Under the pieces are notes generated by a model that was given only the letters and a program-made list of their open reading frames with translations, did not search any database and was not told where the DNA came from. This document shows, piece by piece, positions 18,131-26,891 of a stretch of DNA of 60,737 nucleotides. Made by a program: the position numbers and the translations under genes. Source of the DNA: CABQCM01 sp965145485 (GTDB lineage Bacteria; Bacillota; Clostridia; Oscillospirales; Acutalibacteraceae); assembly GCA_965145485.1 (NCBI GenBank), contig CBCTCU010000012.1:1-60737 (forward strand). Direction: 5' to 3'. Within the stretch, counting starts at the first letter, position 1. Each line of letters opens with the position of its first letter.

Positions 18131-19282
18131 TTGGATCGGATCAATCACATGGAATATCTGCCCGGTATGGAGCAGCTCGATCACAGCATGATGGATACCG
18201 TGCTCTCCGCCCGGGCGGCCTATCGCCCGGAGAGCTACACCGCACAGGATGTCGAGCGCGCGCTGGCCGCCGATCCCTGTACGCCGGAGGATTTTGCCGC
18301 GCTGCTCTCGCCCGCGGCCGCGCCCTATCTGGAGCGGATGGCTCGCCGGGGCATGGAGGAAACCCGCCGGCATTTCGGCAACTCGATTTACATGTTCACC
18401 CCCCTCTATATTGCCAATTACTGTGAAAACTACTGCGTTTACTGCGGCTTTAACTGCCACAACAAAATCCACCGCGCCCGGCTCAACCGCGATGAGATCC
18501 GGCGGGAGATGGAGGCGATTGCAGCCACCGGTTTGCAGGAGATCCTGCTGCTGACCGGCGAGAGCCGCAAAATGTCGGACGTGGCCTATATCGCCGACGC
18601 CTGCTCGCTGGCGCGGGAGTATTTTAAGGTGGTTGGCCTGGAGGTATATCCGATGAATTCGGATGAATACCGCCTGCTGCACGAGGCGGGGGCCGACTTT
18701 GTCACCGTGTTCCAGGAGACGTACAATCCCGACAAGTACGAAACCCTCCACCTTGCGGGGCATAAGCGGATTTTTCCTTATCGCTTTCACGCGCAGGAGC
18801 GGGCCCTTCTGGGCGGGATGCGGGGCGTAGGCTTCGCCGCGCTGCTCGGGCTGGACGATTTCCGCCGCGACGCTTATGCGACCGGTCTGCACGCCTATCT
18901 GATCCAGCGCAAATACCCGCAGGCTGAGATCGCCTTTTCCTGCCCCCGCCTGCGCCCGATCATCAACAACGAATCGATCAATCCCAAGGACGTCCACGAG
19001 CCGCAGCTGCTCCAAATCATTTTGGCCTACCGCATTTTCATGCCCTTTGCCAGCATCACCATATCCACGCGGGAATGCGCCCGTTTCCGGGATCATGTCA
19101 TCCGGCTGGCGGCGACCAAAATATCGGCCGGGGTGGACGTCGGCATCGGCGGCCACGACGGGGAGGCAAAGGGTGACGCCCAGTTTGAGATTTCCGACCC
19201 ACGCTCGGTCGAGGAGGTCATGACGGCCATCCGGCAGGCGGGGCTCCAGCCGGTGATGAACGACTATGTCTACGTCGGTTAA
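18131..19282 (+). CDS. thiH: 2-iminoacetate synthase ThiH
   Basis: 383 residues. A radical-SAM tyrosine lyase that makes dehydroglycine (2-iminoacetate) from tyrosine for ThiG; its presence instead of ThiO fits an anaerobe. The cluster motif is C98-x3-C102-x2-C105 (CENYCVYCGF). The start taken is TTG at 18131, eight bases after AAAGGATG; the next ATG (18149) lacks a ribosome site. The 220-bp gap from thiG is GC-rich and hairpin-prone but has no gene. Confidence 0.96.
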   Translation: MDRINHMEYLPGMEQLDHSMMDTVLSARAAYRPESYTAQDVERALAADPCTPEDFAALLSPAAAPYLERMARRGMEETRRHFGNSIYMFTPLYIANYCENYCVYCGFNCHNKIHRARLNRDEIRREMEAIAATGLQEILLLTGESRKMSDVAYIADACSLAREYFKVVGLEVYPMNSDEYRLLHEAGADFVTVFQETYNPDKYETLHLAGHKRIFPYRFHAQERALLGGMRGVGFAALLGLDDFRRDAYATGLHAYLIQRKYPQAEIAFSCPRLRPIINNESINPKDVHEPQLLQIILAYRIFMPFASITISTRECARFRDHVIRLAATKISAGVDVGIGGHDGEAKGDAQFEISDPRSVEEVMTAIRQAGLQPVMNDYVYVG

Positions 19283-19895
19283 GGTCCTTGCCGTGACCAG
19301 CCGCAAGCTCTGCCAGGGCGCTTTTCTTGAGCGGATCGGCCTGCTGGCCGACAGCCCGGTGGAGGCCATCGTGCTGCGGGAGAAGGATTTGCCCGAGCCG
19401 GAATATGAGCGGCTGGCCGCCGATGCGCTGGCCATTTGCCGCACGAAGGGGAAGCCGTGCATCCTGCATGCCTTTCCCAGCGTAGCGCAGCGCCTCGGCT
19501 GCGTTTCGATTCACCTTCCCCTCCCCATGCTGCGCGGCTTCAAAAATCCACGCGATCGGTTTGAGGTTGTGGGCGTGTCGGTCCACTCGGCGGAGGAGGC
19601 GGCGGAGGCCGAGCGCCTGGGGGCGACCTACCTGACGGCGGGGCATATTTTTGCCACCAGCTGCAAGGCAGGGCTGGAAGGGCGCGGGCTGGAGTTTTTG
19701 CAAAGGGTCTGCCGCAGCGTGCGCCTGCCCGTGTACGCCATCGGCGGCATTACCCCGCAAAACCTGCCGCAGGCGCTCCGGGTGGGCGCGGCTGGCGGGT
19801 GCATGATGTCCTCTTTGATGACCTGCGCCGATCCCTCTGCCTATCTTCAGGGCCTTTGTACAGGTAATTTGGAGGAAAACGAGGCTGCGTTTTGA
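19266..19895 (+). CDS. TenI/ThiE-like protein (thiazole tautomerase or thiamine phosphate synthase)
   Basis: 209 residues, TIM-barrel of the ThiE/TenI family, overlapping the end of thiH by 17 bp. LREKDLPEPEY and the phosphate motif YAIGGITPQNL are clear. The ThiE signature around GVHLGQ is replaced by VSIHLPLPML, and the active loop reads GHIFATSCKAGLEGRGL, which is closer to the TenI branch that aromatises the thiazole product. Because the rest of the operon makes only the thiazole half, TenI is the more likely role, with ThiE activity not excluded. No thiC, thiD or thiM is in the window. Confidence 0.85.
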   Translation: MSTSVKVLAVTSRKLCQGAFLERIGLLADSPVEAIVLREKDLPEPEYERLAADALAICRTKGKPCILHAFPSVAQRLGCVSIHLPLPMLRGFKNPRDRFEVVGVSVHSAEEAAEAERLGATYLTAGHIFATSCKAGLEGRGLEFLQRVCRSVRLPVYAIGGITPQNLPQALRVGAAGGCMMSSLMTCADPSAYLQGLCTGNLEENEAAF

Positions 19896-20163
19896 TCGTT
19901 GACTGCGCGTTGAAATGGCGGTGGGGCGAAACACCGGCTGGCTTCCAACAGTATGACTGGTGCACCAGAAACCGAGCCTGCGACCGGGGCCGATGATGGC
20001 AGGCGTCGGGATGGGTAGCGCTTTCGCCTGGCCCCGCGCCCGGCTGCCGTTCGAGGGCGTACCGTCCTCCGATGGAGGATCGGATGCGCCCTCGCGGGCG
20101 GTACTTTGCCCCAAGTCGCGGCCGGGTGGACGGTATCTCTGTCCACTGTGTCTGTTAAAATCA

Positions 20164-20194
20164 ATGCCCCGGGACGTTTGCCGTCCCGGGGCAT
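20164..20194. terminator. Hairpin between the thi operon and lgt
   Basis: A perfect 13-bp stem (ATGCCCCGGGACG and complement) with a 5-nt loop, lying between convergent genes. T runs are weak on both sides (TGATTTTAAC on minus), so it may act as a bidirectional terminator. The remaining sequence from 19896 to 20361 shows no gene. Confidence 0.55.
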
Positions 20195-20361
20195 GGTTAT
20201 ATCAAAGGAAAGAGCGCGGATCATGCCGGTCAGATCAACTGCCCGACCGGCCATTTACCATCCGCCGTCCACCGGCGGGAAAGGGAATCCGATTATGTGG
20301 CCGCCGGTTGCCATGGCGGGATTACACCTACTGTGGGTTAGCATGCCTTGGCGGACACACT

Positions 20362-21174
20362 TTATGACGGGTTGGCTGTCGGCGCGCCTTGGCGGCCTCG
20401 GGCGCCGTGCACAATCCAGAGCACCAGGCTGACCAGCAACAGCAGCAAACTGATCCACTGGGAGGTCGACAGGCCGAACCAAATCCCCCGGTATGCATCG
20501 CCCCGAAAGAACTCGAGCACAAACCGTCCCGCCGGATAAATGCTGCAATAAAGCAGGAGCAGCCGGCCGCGCAACCGGCCGCGGCGTAGCAGGGCGTACA
20601 GCAGGCAAAACAGCATTAGGTTGAAGCCGGACTCGATCAGCTGTACCGGCAAACGGGGGACGCCATTTGCCTGGGGGATCAAGGCATGGGAATAGGTAAT
20701 TCCCCAGGATACCTCCACGCCATAGCAGCATCCGCCGAGAAAACAGCCGATGCGGCCGAAGCAGTGAAACAGCGCAATGGCGGGCGCGGCAATATCGCCG
20801 AACGGGCCCAACGGTAGCCCTTTGTGCCGCAGGTAGATAGCTCCCGCGGCCAGGCCGCCAAGCAGCCCGCCGTAAAAGACGCTACCCCCAAAAAGGTAAA
20901 AAATCCACTGCAACAGGCGGGAAAAGGAATCCACCTGCCCGGGTGAGCGAATGAGCGCGAGGATGGTCGGCAGATTGGTCAGGCCGTAAATCAGGTGGCT
21001 GCCCAGCAGCACGCCGATGGCGGCGATGAGTAACGTCACCAGCATATCGTTGGGATCCAGGCCGCGCCGCTTTGCCGTACGGCAGGCAAACCACCCGGCA
21101 ATCAGGATACCGGCGGTGGCCATGACGGTATAGGTGCCGATTTCTTTACCAAGCAAAACAAAGGAAGGGAACAT
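20362..21174 (-). CDS. lgt: Prolipoprotein diacylglyceryl transferase
   Basis: 270 residues, seven predicted membrane helices. It transfers diacylglycerol to the lipobox Cys of prelipoproteins; substrates in this window include both serpins and the lipoproteins at 46.98 and 57.13 kb. Motifs are GGSVFYGGLLGG, the Lgt signature GRIGCFLGGCCYG and GRFVLEFFRGD. The start is assigned to the ATG at 21174, with GGTGG five bases upstream. The next upstream ATG (21198) lies inside the terminator stem of the preceding gene and has no ribosome site. Confidence 0.95.
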   Translation of the reverse strand: MFPSFVLLGKEIGTYTVMATAGILIAGWFACRTAKRRGLDPNDMLVTLLIAAIGVLLGSHLIYGLTNLPTILALIRSPGQVDSFSRLLQWIFYLFGGSVFYGGLLGGLAAGAIYLRHKGLPLGPFGDIAAPAIALFHCFGRIGCFLGGCCYGVEVSWGITYSHALIPQANGVPRLPVQLIESGFNLMLFCLLYALLRRGRLRGRLLLLYCSIYPAGRFVLEFFRGDAYRGIWFGLSTSQWISLLLLLVSLVLWIVHGARGRQGAPTANPS

Positions 21175-21183
21175 AAAAACCAC

Positions 21184-21220
21184 CAAAAAAATTTGCATAA
21201 GAGAAGCTCTTATGCAAATT
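21184..21220 (-). terminator. Terminator of the DUF4190 gene
   Basis: On the minus strand AATTTGCATAAGAG pairs with its complement around a CTT loop, followed by seven T. It sits 10 bp upstream of the lgt start, so lgt needs readthrough or a promoter hidden here. Confidence 0.9.
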
Positions 21221-21231
21221 CCTTTTTATTG

Positions 21232-21693
21232 TCAGGATAGCGAGTAGCCCAGACCGGCAAGACCGGCTAAGGCGCACACGGCGCAAAGGATTACCAATAC
21301 ATCGAGTGCCAGCGAGACAATGCCGAGCACCAGGCCGGCGGTCGCCATGCCGGTTTTCCCATCGGTAGCCGTTTTGCGGCCTTTGACGCCGAAAACAATG
21401 CCCAGGATGGATAAGACCCAAGTGAAATAGCTCACAATTGGAATCCATGCGCCGACCAGGCCCAGTATGCCGCACACCAGCGCGATCACCGGCATATTGT
21501 TGTTGCCGGCCGTGGGAACGGGAACCTGATAAACCGGGGGCACCTGCTGCTGCGGGGGCACCTGCTGCTGTGGGGGCACCTGCTGCTGCGGAGGCATTTG
21601 CTGCTCCGCGGAGGATTGCGGTTGCGCCTCGGGCGCGGGGGCCGGTTCGTTCGACGGGACCTGCGGATCAATGTTGGGATTGTTGTTTTCCAT
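21232..21693 (-). CDS. DUF4190-type small membrane protein with PPQQQV repeats
   Basis: 153 residues. The first 65 are low-complexity and Pro/Gln-rich, with three perfect PPQQQV repeats coded by an 18-bp DNA repeat, a site prone to copy-number change. The rest has two hydrophobic segments (PVIALVCGILGLVGAW and AGLVLGIVSLALDVLVILCA) around a short polar GVKGRKTATDGKTG turn, typical of DUF4190 proteins. Function is unknown. It has its own promoter and terminator. The ATG follows AAGGAGGA. Confidence 0.82.
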   Translation of the reverse strand: MENNNPNIDPQVPSNEPAPAPEAQPQSSAEQQMPPQQQVPPQQQVPPQQQVPPVYQVPVPTAGNNNMPVIALVCGILGLVGAWIPIVSYFTWVLSILGIVFGVKGRKTATDGKTGMATAGLVLGIVSLALDVLVILCAVCALAGLAGLGYSLS

Positions 21694-21727
21694 GAAAAAT
21701 CCTCCTTGTTTGTCGATTGCTGTCTAT

Positions 21728-21756
21728 AGAATATCATATATCCGCTATAATTGCAA
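21728..21756 (-). promoter_or_regulatory. Sigma-A promoter of the DUF4190 gene
   Basis: Minus-strand TTGCAA, 17 bp, TATTCT, 35 bp before the start codon. The rest of the spacer to 22016 is AT-rich and holds only the terminator at 21974-22005. Confidence 0.75.
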
Positions 21757-21973
21757 TCAAAAATTCATTTTATGTTCATAATTTTTTCACATGAAAAGCC
21801 TGTTTTTCTTCACACCGGGTGTCTACACAATAAGCCACAACCCGTTGCTTTCCATACAGGCCCATACTCTTATTGGAGCGCCTGTGGCCGGCGGATGAAA
21901 AAGGCTGCCCATGTACCAACATCAGCGCCTTACCCGACAATTCAATATATTCGCAGTACTGCGCAAACATGCA

Positions 21974-22005
21974 AACAGATCCGGTCAGTTTTGACCGGAT
22001 CTGTT
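21974..22005 (-). terminator. Terminator of the dockerin gene
   Basis: AACAGATCCGGTCA and its complement form a 14-bp stem with a 4-nt loop 11 bp after the stop at 22017; T-rich sequence flanks both sides. Confidence 0.85.
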
Positions 22006-22016
22006 TTGGGGTAGAT

Positions 22017-24209
22017 TTATTCGTCCCAGTTAACGCCCTGGCCCGACTGGCGCACCAGCTCGAGGAAGGTGTTGACATCCACATATTGTACCTGGATGCT
22101 GGGATCGTTTTCCTGTACATACTCCTCGTATTTCTCCACCATCTGCTTGACGCCCGACGGCGTGGTGTAGTTAGTGCCGAGGTTATAGAATTCAAAGGCG
22201 CAGAAATTAATGGAGGAATAGCGGTCGTGCATGGATTTCTGTGTTTGAAGCATGGATTCGCAGCGGGCGTTGATGGTATCCCCTTCGATCCCCAGCATGC
22301 GCAGATAGGGCGTGCCTTGGTAGATTTGGAGATCATATGGCCCGGCCGTGCTGTTTTGCAGGAAGTTGCCGAGCGGGGACAGCGGGTTAATTGCCTCCAT
22401 CGCCGGCGTTTCAAGGGCAGTGAATCCATTGATAATACGGGTTGTCACGTCGATATGGAAGCGCTCAAAATAGGGCGTGGCATAATCCAGATACTCCTGG
22501 ATCGCCGTGGGCTTGGTTCTGGTAATGGGATCGGCCTCTTTGCCCACAAAGCCCTGGATCAACGCGCTCTGGTTCACGTAGGTCATGCCCTCAGCGGCAA
22601 TGATGTAGTCGTTTTCGGTCCGATTTTCATATATCAGATCGAATACCATGGGAATTCGATCGACCAGATTGACGTTAAAGCTGAAGGTGTAAGGAATCTC
22701 GCCCAGATTACGGTCGGTCCACACCTGTTGCGCTCTCGCCTTGAGCCAGGGGGAACAGTCGTAGTCGCCCGCGAAGGGGAAGGTGTAGTAAAGCACGTCG
22801 GGATCAAAGGTGACGTCTTTCGCAGGGGCGTTGGGGGTAGGCTCGATGACGCATTCGTAATTGGTGTAGAGAGAGCCGTTGCTCATCCAGCAGGGATGCG
22901 CCGCGTCGGCCTCTATGCCGCAGTTATAGGCTGTGGTGGTCTCGACAAACTGCCATTCCAACCGGGGAGCTTCGAGGTCAAACTGGTTTTCCGCCGTGTT
23001 GCAGTGGGTGGTGTACTTAATGTGCCAGGGCGGGAATCCAATCACCGTGCCAAAGGCGCCGCCGGCCATTTCATAACGCTTTTCGAGAATTTTCAGCAGG
23101 GTCTCCTTATCCGCGCCCAGAGGCTGGGTGAGGTCGTCGCTCGGCGCCTCCAGCCCGTAGGAGGTCAGGTCGAAGAAAAAGCACTGCTTGGAGATAAAAT
23201 AGTCCTGATTGGGTAAGCCGCAGGTCTTGGCGTCGGTTGCATCCGGCCAGTTGTACAGCGGGTTGCTGGGCACGGCCGGCGCGCCGTCGACGGTATACGC
23301 CAGCAGCTCGGTATTGCAGTAGGGCATATAATATTCCAGTGCCCAGAGGTAAGCGTCGCATTTGGCGCTGCCCGAGCTGTCGATATCGGTACCCTGGATT
23401 TTCTCGCCCAACGCGGCGCCCTCAAACATTCCCACCAGGCTCTGTTTGACCGGGATGGAATATTCCTCGGTAAGGATCTGATAAAGGGTTCCCTCCTCCT
23501 CGCTGTAGCGCACCGGCAGCATACGCTCCAGGCCGCAGATGGTCGAGGCGACGTTCGCCGTCGACGGCACGTCGGGATCCCAGGCGATGATGCCGTACTC
23601 CTCCATAAACGGAGCGAAGGTATCCAGCATTTCCTGTGTGGTCGTCAGGGAAACCTCGGTCATTCCGGCATAGGTGCGGCCTTCCTGCGTTATATAGGAG
23701 AGCCAGAAAGGATCGGAGGAATCCATATCCAGGGCAATCGCAACGCCATGGGTATCAAAGTTGCGGTTGACCAACCCCTGGATGCAAACCGCCAGACGTG
23801 TCAGGTCGTGGCTGCGGCCATCCGATCCCACCAGGGCGTCGGTACTGATGACATAGAGATTGCCCTCTTCCAGTCCTACCGGGTCGACCCATATTTTCTC
23901 CATAGAATTACCCTCTTTCGCAGGGAATATGTCGATAATACGCACCGAATACTGCAAAATCAGCAGGGCATCGGTACTGTTGACATCCCCTTCTTCGTCT
24001 CCATCTACGTTGGCTGCGATCTGGGTGTCTCCTTCCAAATTTGTAAGGCCAACCGAGTGCTGCAGGGCGAGCAGCGCGTCGGCGGCATCGATGGCCAGAT
24101 CATAGTTGATGTCGCCGACCAGCAGCTTTTCCATGCTCGCACTCGATGGAAAGACAACCGAGCACACCAGCACTGCCAGCATAACAAGGATTGATGTGAT
24201 TTTCCGCAT
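22017..24209 (-). CDS. Secreted dockerin type I protein with a GxGYxYP-like domain
   Basis: 730 residues. A signal peptide (about 1-25) leads into two dockerin-like calcium repeats: GDINYDLAIDAADALLALQ (about 32-50) and VDGDEEGDVNSTDALLILQ (about 68-86), with Asp/Asn at the EF-hand positions. The remainder matches the GxGYxYP family of putative carbohydrate-active proteins: LAVCIQGLVNRNFDTHGVAI, the block PSTANVASTICGLERMLPV, and IAAEGMTYVNQSA where relatives read GxGYxYP. That signature is degenerate here, as is the SDGDN-like site (AGDYDCS). An N-terminal dockerin is less usual than a C-terminal one. No cohesin is encoded nearby. It lies 72 bp behind fucO and may be cotranscribed with it. 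Confidence 0.82.
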   Translation of the reverse strand: MRKITSILVMLAVLVCSVVFPSSASMEKLLVGDINYDLAIDAADALLALQHSVGLTNLEGDTQIAANVDGDEEGDVNSTDALLILQYSVRIIDIFPAKEGNSMEKIWVDPVGLEEGNLYVISTDALVGSDGRSHDLTRLAVCIQGLVNRNFDTHGVAIALDMDSSDPFWLSYITQEGRTYAGMTEVSLTTTQEMLDTFAPFMEEYGIIAWDPDVPSTANVASTICGLERMLPVRYSEEEGTLYQILTEEYSIPVKQSLVGMFEGAALGEKIQGTDIDSSGSAKCDAYLWALEYYMPYCNTELLAYTVDGAPAVPSNPLYNWPDATDAKTCGLPNQDYFISKQCFFFDLTSYGLEAPSDDLTQPLGADKETLLKILEKRYEMAGGAFGTVIGFPPWHIKYTTHCNTAENQFDLEAPRLEWQFVETTTAYNCGIEADAAHPCWMSNGSLYTNYECVIEPTPNAPAKDVTFDPDVLYYTFPFAGDYDCSPWLKARAQQVWTDRNLGEIPYTFSFNVNLVDRIPMVFDLIYENRTENDYIIAAEGMTYVNQSALIQGFVGKEADPITRTKPTAIQEYLDYATPYFERFHIDVTTRIINGFTALETPAMEAINPLSPLGNFLQNSTAGPYDLQIYQGTPYLRMLGIEGDTINARCESMLQTQKSMHDRYSSINFCAFEFYNLGTNYTTPSGVKQMVEKYEEYVQENDPSIQVQYVDVNTFLELVRQSGQGVNWDE

Positions 24210-24281
24210 AGCATGTTTCCTTTCTTTTTATTTGCAGCCGGCGCTCGCCCGAACAGCCGGGCGATACCGGTCATGCGCCGG

Positions 24282-25430
24282 TTATAGCAGCGAACGGTAG
24301 AGAGCGGCGATCTCCTCGACGCTGGTTTCGCGCGGGTTGCCCGGCCGGCAGGCGTCGTCGTAGGCCGACTGAGCCAGGAAGGGGATGTCCTCTTCCTTGA
24401 CGATTTCCTTTAAATTGGCGGGAATACCCACGTCGTGCGAGAGGGTGCGCACCGCGTCGACAGCCGCTTTGCGGTACTCCTCCTGGCTCATCTGCTCGGT
24501 GCCGGGCACCCCCATGGCGGCGGCAATATATTTGTATTTATCCCCGGTCGCGGGGGCGTTGTACTCCATGACGGTGGGGAGGATGATGGCGTTGGCCACC
24601 CCGTGCGGTGTATCGTACAAAGCGCCGAGCGGGTGAGCCATGGAATGGACGATGCCCAGCCCGACGTTGGAGAAGCCCATGCCGGCCACATACTGGCCGA
24701 GCGCCATGCCGTCGCGCCCCTCCTTGGTGTTGGCCACCGCGCCGCGCAGCGAGCGGGAAATAATCTCAATGGCCTTGAGGTGGAACATATCCGACAGCTC
24801 CCAGGCCCCGGCGGTGATGTAGCCCTCAATCGCATGGGTCAGCGCATCCATGCCGGTGGCGGCGGTCAGCCCCTTGGGCATGCTGGACATCATGTCCGGA
24901 TCGACCACGGCCACAAGGGGGATGTCGTGAGGGTCGACACAGACGAACTTGCGGTTTTTCTCCACGTCGGTGATCACGTAATTGATCGTGACTTCGGCCG
25001 CCGTCCCGGCCGTGGTGGGCACGGCGATGATGGGCAGGCATTTGTTTTTGGTCGCCACGGCGCCCTCCAGGCTGCGGACGTCGGCGTGCTCGGGATTGGT
25101 CATAATAATCCCGATGGCCTTGGCCGTATCCATCGAGGAGCCGCCGCCGATGGCGATGATATAGTCGGCCCCGCTTTTTTGGCAGGCCGCGACCCCGGTC
25201 TGCACGTTCTCAATCGTGGGGTTGGGCTTGATGTTGGAATACACTTCATAGGCAAGCTTCGCGCCGTCCAACACGTCGGTCACCTTTTTTGTGACGCCGA
25301 ACTCGATCAAATCGGGATCGGAACAGACAAAGGCCTTTTGATAGCCCCGCGCCTGGACCTCCTCGGCGATGCATTGTATCGCGCCCGATCCATGGTAGGA
25401 AGTTTCGTTGAGGATAAAACGATTTGCCAT
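24282..25430 (-). CDS. fucO: Lactaldehyde reductase / iron-containing alcohol dehydrogenase
   Basis: 382 residues, close throughout to E. coli FucO (MANRFILNETSYHG, IPTTAGTAAEVTINYV with a Val in place of Ile at the start, KFVCVDPHDIP). It interconverts lactaldehyde and 1,2-propanediol in fermentation of fucose or rhamnose. NAD site GGGSSMDTAK; metal ligands are the Asp in DPDMMSS and the His residues in DALTHAIEGY, HSMAHPLGA and DTPHGVANA. The start at 25430 follows AAGGATGGAG; the extension to 25499 runs into the promoter. Confidence 0.93.
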   Translation of the reverse strand: MANRFILNETSYHGSGAIQCIAEEVQARGYQKAFVCSDPDLIEFGVTKKVTDVLDGAKLAYEVYSNIKPNPTIENVQTGVAACQKSGADYIIAIGGGSSMDTAKAIGIIMTNPEHADVRSLEGAVATKNKCLPIIAVPTTAGTAAEVTINYVITDVEKNRKFVCVDPHDIPLVAVVDPDMMSSMPKGLTAATGMDALTHAIEGYITAGAWELSDMFHLKAIEIISRSLRGAVANTKEGRDGMALGQYVAGMGFSNVGLGIVHSMAHPLGALYDTPHGVANAIILPTVMEYNAPATGDKYKYIAAAMGVPGTEQMSQEEYRKAAVDAVRTLSHDVGIPANLKEIVKEEDIPFLAQSAYDDACRPGNPRETSVEEIAALYRSLL

Positions 25431-25470
25431 TGTGACCACTCCATCCTTTGCTATCGATAGATTTGCCTCT

Positions 25471-25499
25471 ATCATAACAGCAACCGGAGCGAAATGCAA
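25471..25499 (-). promoter_or_regulatory. Sigma-A promoter of fucO
   Basis: Minus-strand TTGCAT, 17 bp, TATGAT, 41 bp before the start. An ATCGATAG/CTATCGAT palindrome near 25451-25460 lies between promoter and gene. The rest of the spacer to 25748 is AT-rich with no gene. Confidence 0.8.
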
Positions 25500-25748
25500 G
25501 TAAAGATATAGTACAAATTCATAAATATCTTGTCCTTTCCTATTCTTTTTTGCCTACTTAATCTATCTAGAAGCGCCGGCGACAGGGGATAGGCATGAAA
25601 TCATCATACCGCGTTGGTTAACAAGCGGCGGGGGCATTGGAAGGAATATACCGCTTTGGCGTAAAGGCGAAATGGATGGATTTACTGCCCTGGTTGTGAT
25701 ATACTGGATCCGCATTAAAAATTTTAACTTGATGTCAGGATGTAAGCG

Positions 25749-26288
25749 ATGAAAAAGATCATGCATCTGGTAACCATTGTTTTCTTTCTGTTAACGTTGT
25801 TCTTTGTCGTTCTTTATCATCGATTCGACTCGTCCGCTGCTTTGACGCTGTCTATCACATGCGCAACGGTTGCCTATCATTTTGCGATGCGGTTGGCTGT
25901 GGGTTTGGTATTTCAGATATGGATGCGCAACAGGGCGGATTATAACAAAAAATGGTATCAGCCAAAGAAATGGGAAGATAAATTATATCAAAAGCTCCAC
26001 GTCCGACAATGGAAAGGCGGCGTGCCGGCATACGACAGCAGTTTATTTGATCCCAAAGTGCATCCATGGGATGAGATAGCACAGGCCATGTGTCAGGCAG
26101 AACTGGTGCATGAGACGATCGTCATTCTCAGTTTTTTGCCGGTTGTGGCAACCGTTTGGTTTGGCGCGTTCTTCGTTTTCCTGATTACTTCTTTTGGTGC
26201 AGCGGTCTTTGACCTTATGTTTGTTATCATGCAGCGCTATAATCGGCCTAGAGTTGTGCGGCTGGCTAAGAGAGAAACAAAGTTTTAA
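25749..26288 (+). CDS. Small membrane protein, CrtO-like (glycosyl-diaponeurosporenoate acyltransferase family)
   Basis: 179 residues. Two N-terminal membrane segments (about 7-24 and 30-55), a central polar block NKKWYQPKKWEDKLYQKLHV followed by RQWKGGVPAY, and two membrane segments around 125-160. The KW...LY..LHVR.WK pattern resembles the CrtO-like acyltransferase family found as orphans in Clostridia; no carotenoid genes are nearby, so the acceptor is unknown. The gene is visibly AT-richer than all its neighbours and uses A/T-ending codons (AAA, TAT, ATT), suggesting a different history. The ATG follows AGGATGTAAGCG. Confidence 0.55.
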   Translation: MKKIMHLVTIVFFLLTLFFVVLYHRFDSSAALTLSITCATVAYHFAMRLAVGLVFQIWMRNRADYNKKWYQPKKWEDKLYQKLHVRQWKGGVPAYDSSLFDPKVHPWDEIAQAMCQAELVHETIVILSFLPVVATVWFGAFFVFLITSFGAAVFDLMFVIMQRYNRPRVVRLAKRETKF

Positions 26289-26300
26289 TATAAAATAGCA

Positions 26301-26339
26301 AAAACTCCTCACTGCCCGAATGGTAGCGAGGAGTTTTTT
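26301..26339 (+). terminator. Terminator of the CrtO-like gene
   Basis: AAAACTCCTC and its complement with a 17-nt loop, then six T, 12 bp after the stop. The following stretch to 26800 is GC-rich non-coding sequence with no gene seen. Confidence 0.85.
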
Positions 26340-26800
26340 GGTATCCCATCGAATTGCGGCTGCAAGACCCACCCATCAAGGCGGCGCAGGGGCGGATTCC
26401 CGGATATGGAACGGTTTGATAACCTGGGGCTTATAAACACTGTTTACCGTTTTAGCAAATGCGCCAAAGAGCGCATCCTGCCATTGCAAACCGCCGCCCA
26501 GCGGCCTGTTGGGCGCCAAAACAGCGGTAATCCATAATTTTCGCCCATCCGCCGCAGGAAGAGGATGCCCAGGCAAAAGCGCGAAAAAAGCGCCTTCGTT
26601 CGCGCTACGGCGGCCCTCGCCGAGCCATTTTTGCCTCGGCGGCTTTGGACGCGCAAAGACAATGGAGAGCCCGTCGCCCTTACCACCCCTTGCGGCGGAC
26701 GGCCTCTCGTGATACCAGCCGTCTTCATCCGCTGCCCTATCTTCAGGCGTTTTTTGCTTTTGGTATTCCCGCTTTGCTCCCGTGTGGAAGGGGGCGCACA

Positions 26801-26844
26801 AAAATTGGCTGGGAATGACGGCGGTCACCGTCATTCCCAGCCAA
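26801..26844 (-). terminator. Terminator of the sigma/anti-sigma operon
   Basis: Perfect 17-bp arms (26805-26821 and 26828-26844) with a 6-nt loop, followed on the minus strand by TTTTTG. It lies 48 bp after the anti-sigma stop. Confidence 0.9.
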
Positions 26845-26891
26845 CAGAAGGGCCTGTCGGCTTCAGGGCCTGCCGGCCTACCGGCCGGGGT

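Noticed and set aside
16258..19462. Long minus-strand frames (599 and 460 codons) opposite the thi genes
   Set aside because: They lie antisense to clear thiF, thiG and thiH genes, have no ribosome sites, and read as low-complexity shadow sequence.
24210..24281. Separate terminator between fucO and the dockerin gene
   Set aside because: Only 72 bp with a weak GCCGG-type stem and no T run; cotranscription is more likely.
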